Source of the DNA: Altererythrobacter lutimaris
Lineage (GTDB): Bacteria > Pseudomonadota > Alphaproteobacteria > Sphingomonadales > Sphingomonadaceae
Assembly: GCF_013371495.1 (NCBI RefSeq)
Contig: NZ_JABWTA010000001.1
Coordinates: 1,720,001-1,784,000 of the forward strand
Direction: 5' to 3'
Length of the DNA: 64,000 bases
The notes under the pieces are model-generated. The model was given only the letters and a program-made list of their open reading frames with translations. It searched no databases and was not told where the DNA came from. The translations under genes were made by a program, and so were the position numbers. Below, piece after piece: positions 63,784 to 64,000 of this stretch. Every line of letters starts with the position of its first letter. The stretch's first letter is position 1.

Positions 63784-64000
63784 AGCACCTGTTTATACAC
63801 TTCAAGATGCTGCTCAGCGCATCTCTGCCAACTTAGCTGCGCCGCCCGTTCCAGACCTTTGGCGCGCAACTCTGCACGCAGATCTGCATCGGTCGCCAGC
63901 CGCCGCTGCGCGTGCGCAATTGCTTCGACATTTAGAGGATCGACCAGCAGAGCCGCGCCGCCGGTGACTTCCGGCATTGCGGACTGGTCGCTTGTGATTA
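63765..64000 (-). CDS. Glycosyltransferase (group 1/GT4), C-terminal part
   Basis: Cut by the window edge: only the last 77 or so codons are present. The segment TSDQSAMPEVTGGAALLVDP is the conserved C-terminal nucleotide-sugar binding region of GT-B glycosyltransferases, followed by IAHAQRRLATDADLRAELRAKGLERA and a final amphipathic helix. The rest lies beyond 64000. Confidence 0.85.
   Translation of the reverse strand, partial: ITSDQSAMPEVTGGAALLVDPLNVEAIAHAQRRLATDADLRAELRAKGLERAAQLSWQRCAEQHLEVYKQVLQRTST

Overview
The window reads as chromosome of an aerobic, moderately GC-rich alphaproteobacterium, most likely a sphingomonad (Sphingomonadales, Erythrobacteraceae-like). Pointers are a COQ9-type ubiquinone gene, a CBP3-like cytochrome bc1 chaperone next to a DUF177 protein and divergent from bamE, hslVU, a DUF1134 (EipA-type) envelope protein, and an orphan HTH protein of a type I associate with sphingomonads. 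All calls come from reading the sequence; no database was searched and no base composition was computed.

Layout. 1-24.9 kb is ordinary chromosome: an aspartyl protease, an ATM1-type ABC exporter and a SulP transporter; bamE-hslV-hslU; the bc1 chaperone, DUF177 and two membrane proteins; ssb; feoAB behind a Fur-box-like site; an esterase coupled to COQ9; an ankyrin protein; SCO1, a Cys-cluster protein, a YgjP-type peptidase, a one-helix membrane protein, ribD and ribE; a large secreted protein of unknown function; an aromatic aminotransferase and a DUF1134 protein.

24.99-46.31 kb is an integrative element in the 3' end of tRNA-Ser(GCT). A 14-bp direct repeat of the tRNA end bounds it, and a P4-type integrase lies just inside the right end. 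Cargo, left to right: a single-chain type IIG restriction-modification enzyme; an operon of an excisionase-like HTH, an HTH/zinc-ribbon protein and a second tyrosine recombinase; an unknown protein; a VirB-type secretion operon (B1, B2, B3, B4, B6, B9, B10, B11) with no visible VirB5, B7, B8, VirD4 or relaxase; a MarR regulator; a DUF1800/DUF1501 exported pair; a MOSC protein; and a family of GTCCGCTTTC inverted repeats.

46.5-61.7 kb is a seven-gene cluster on the minus strand, apparently for surface or secreted products. In order of transcription it holds a TolC-like protein, a type I secretion ABC ATPase, an HlyD adaptor, a PiuC/YbiX-type Fe(II) dioxygenase, a protein joining a SARP/BTAD-like DNA-binding half to an intact alpha/beta hydrolase, a TIGR03032-like protein, and a 2217-residue beta-helical autotransporter. 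Four CAACGCT repeats spaced about one or two helical turns lie upstream of the TIGR03032-like gene, beside the gene for the SARP-hydrolase fusion. This resembles the arrangement SARP regulators bind and is the best candidate here for an undescribed regulatory system: a regulator that may sense its ligand with a hydrolase fold.

61.7-64 kb has two divergent CDP-alcohol phosphotransferases and the C-terminus of a glycosyltransferase that runs off the window, suggesting envelope lipid or polar-headgroup synthesis.
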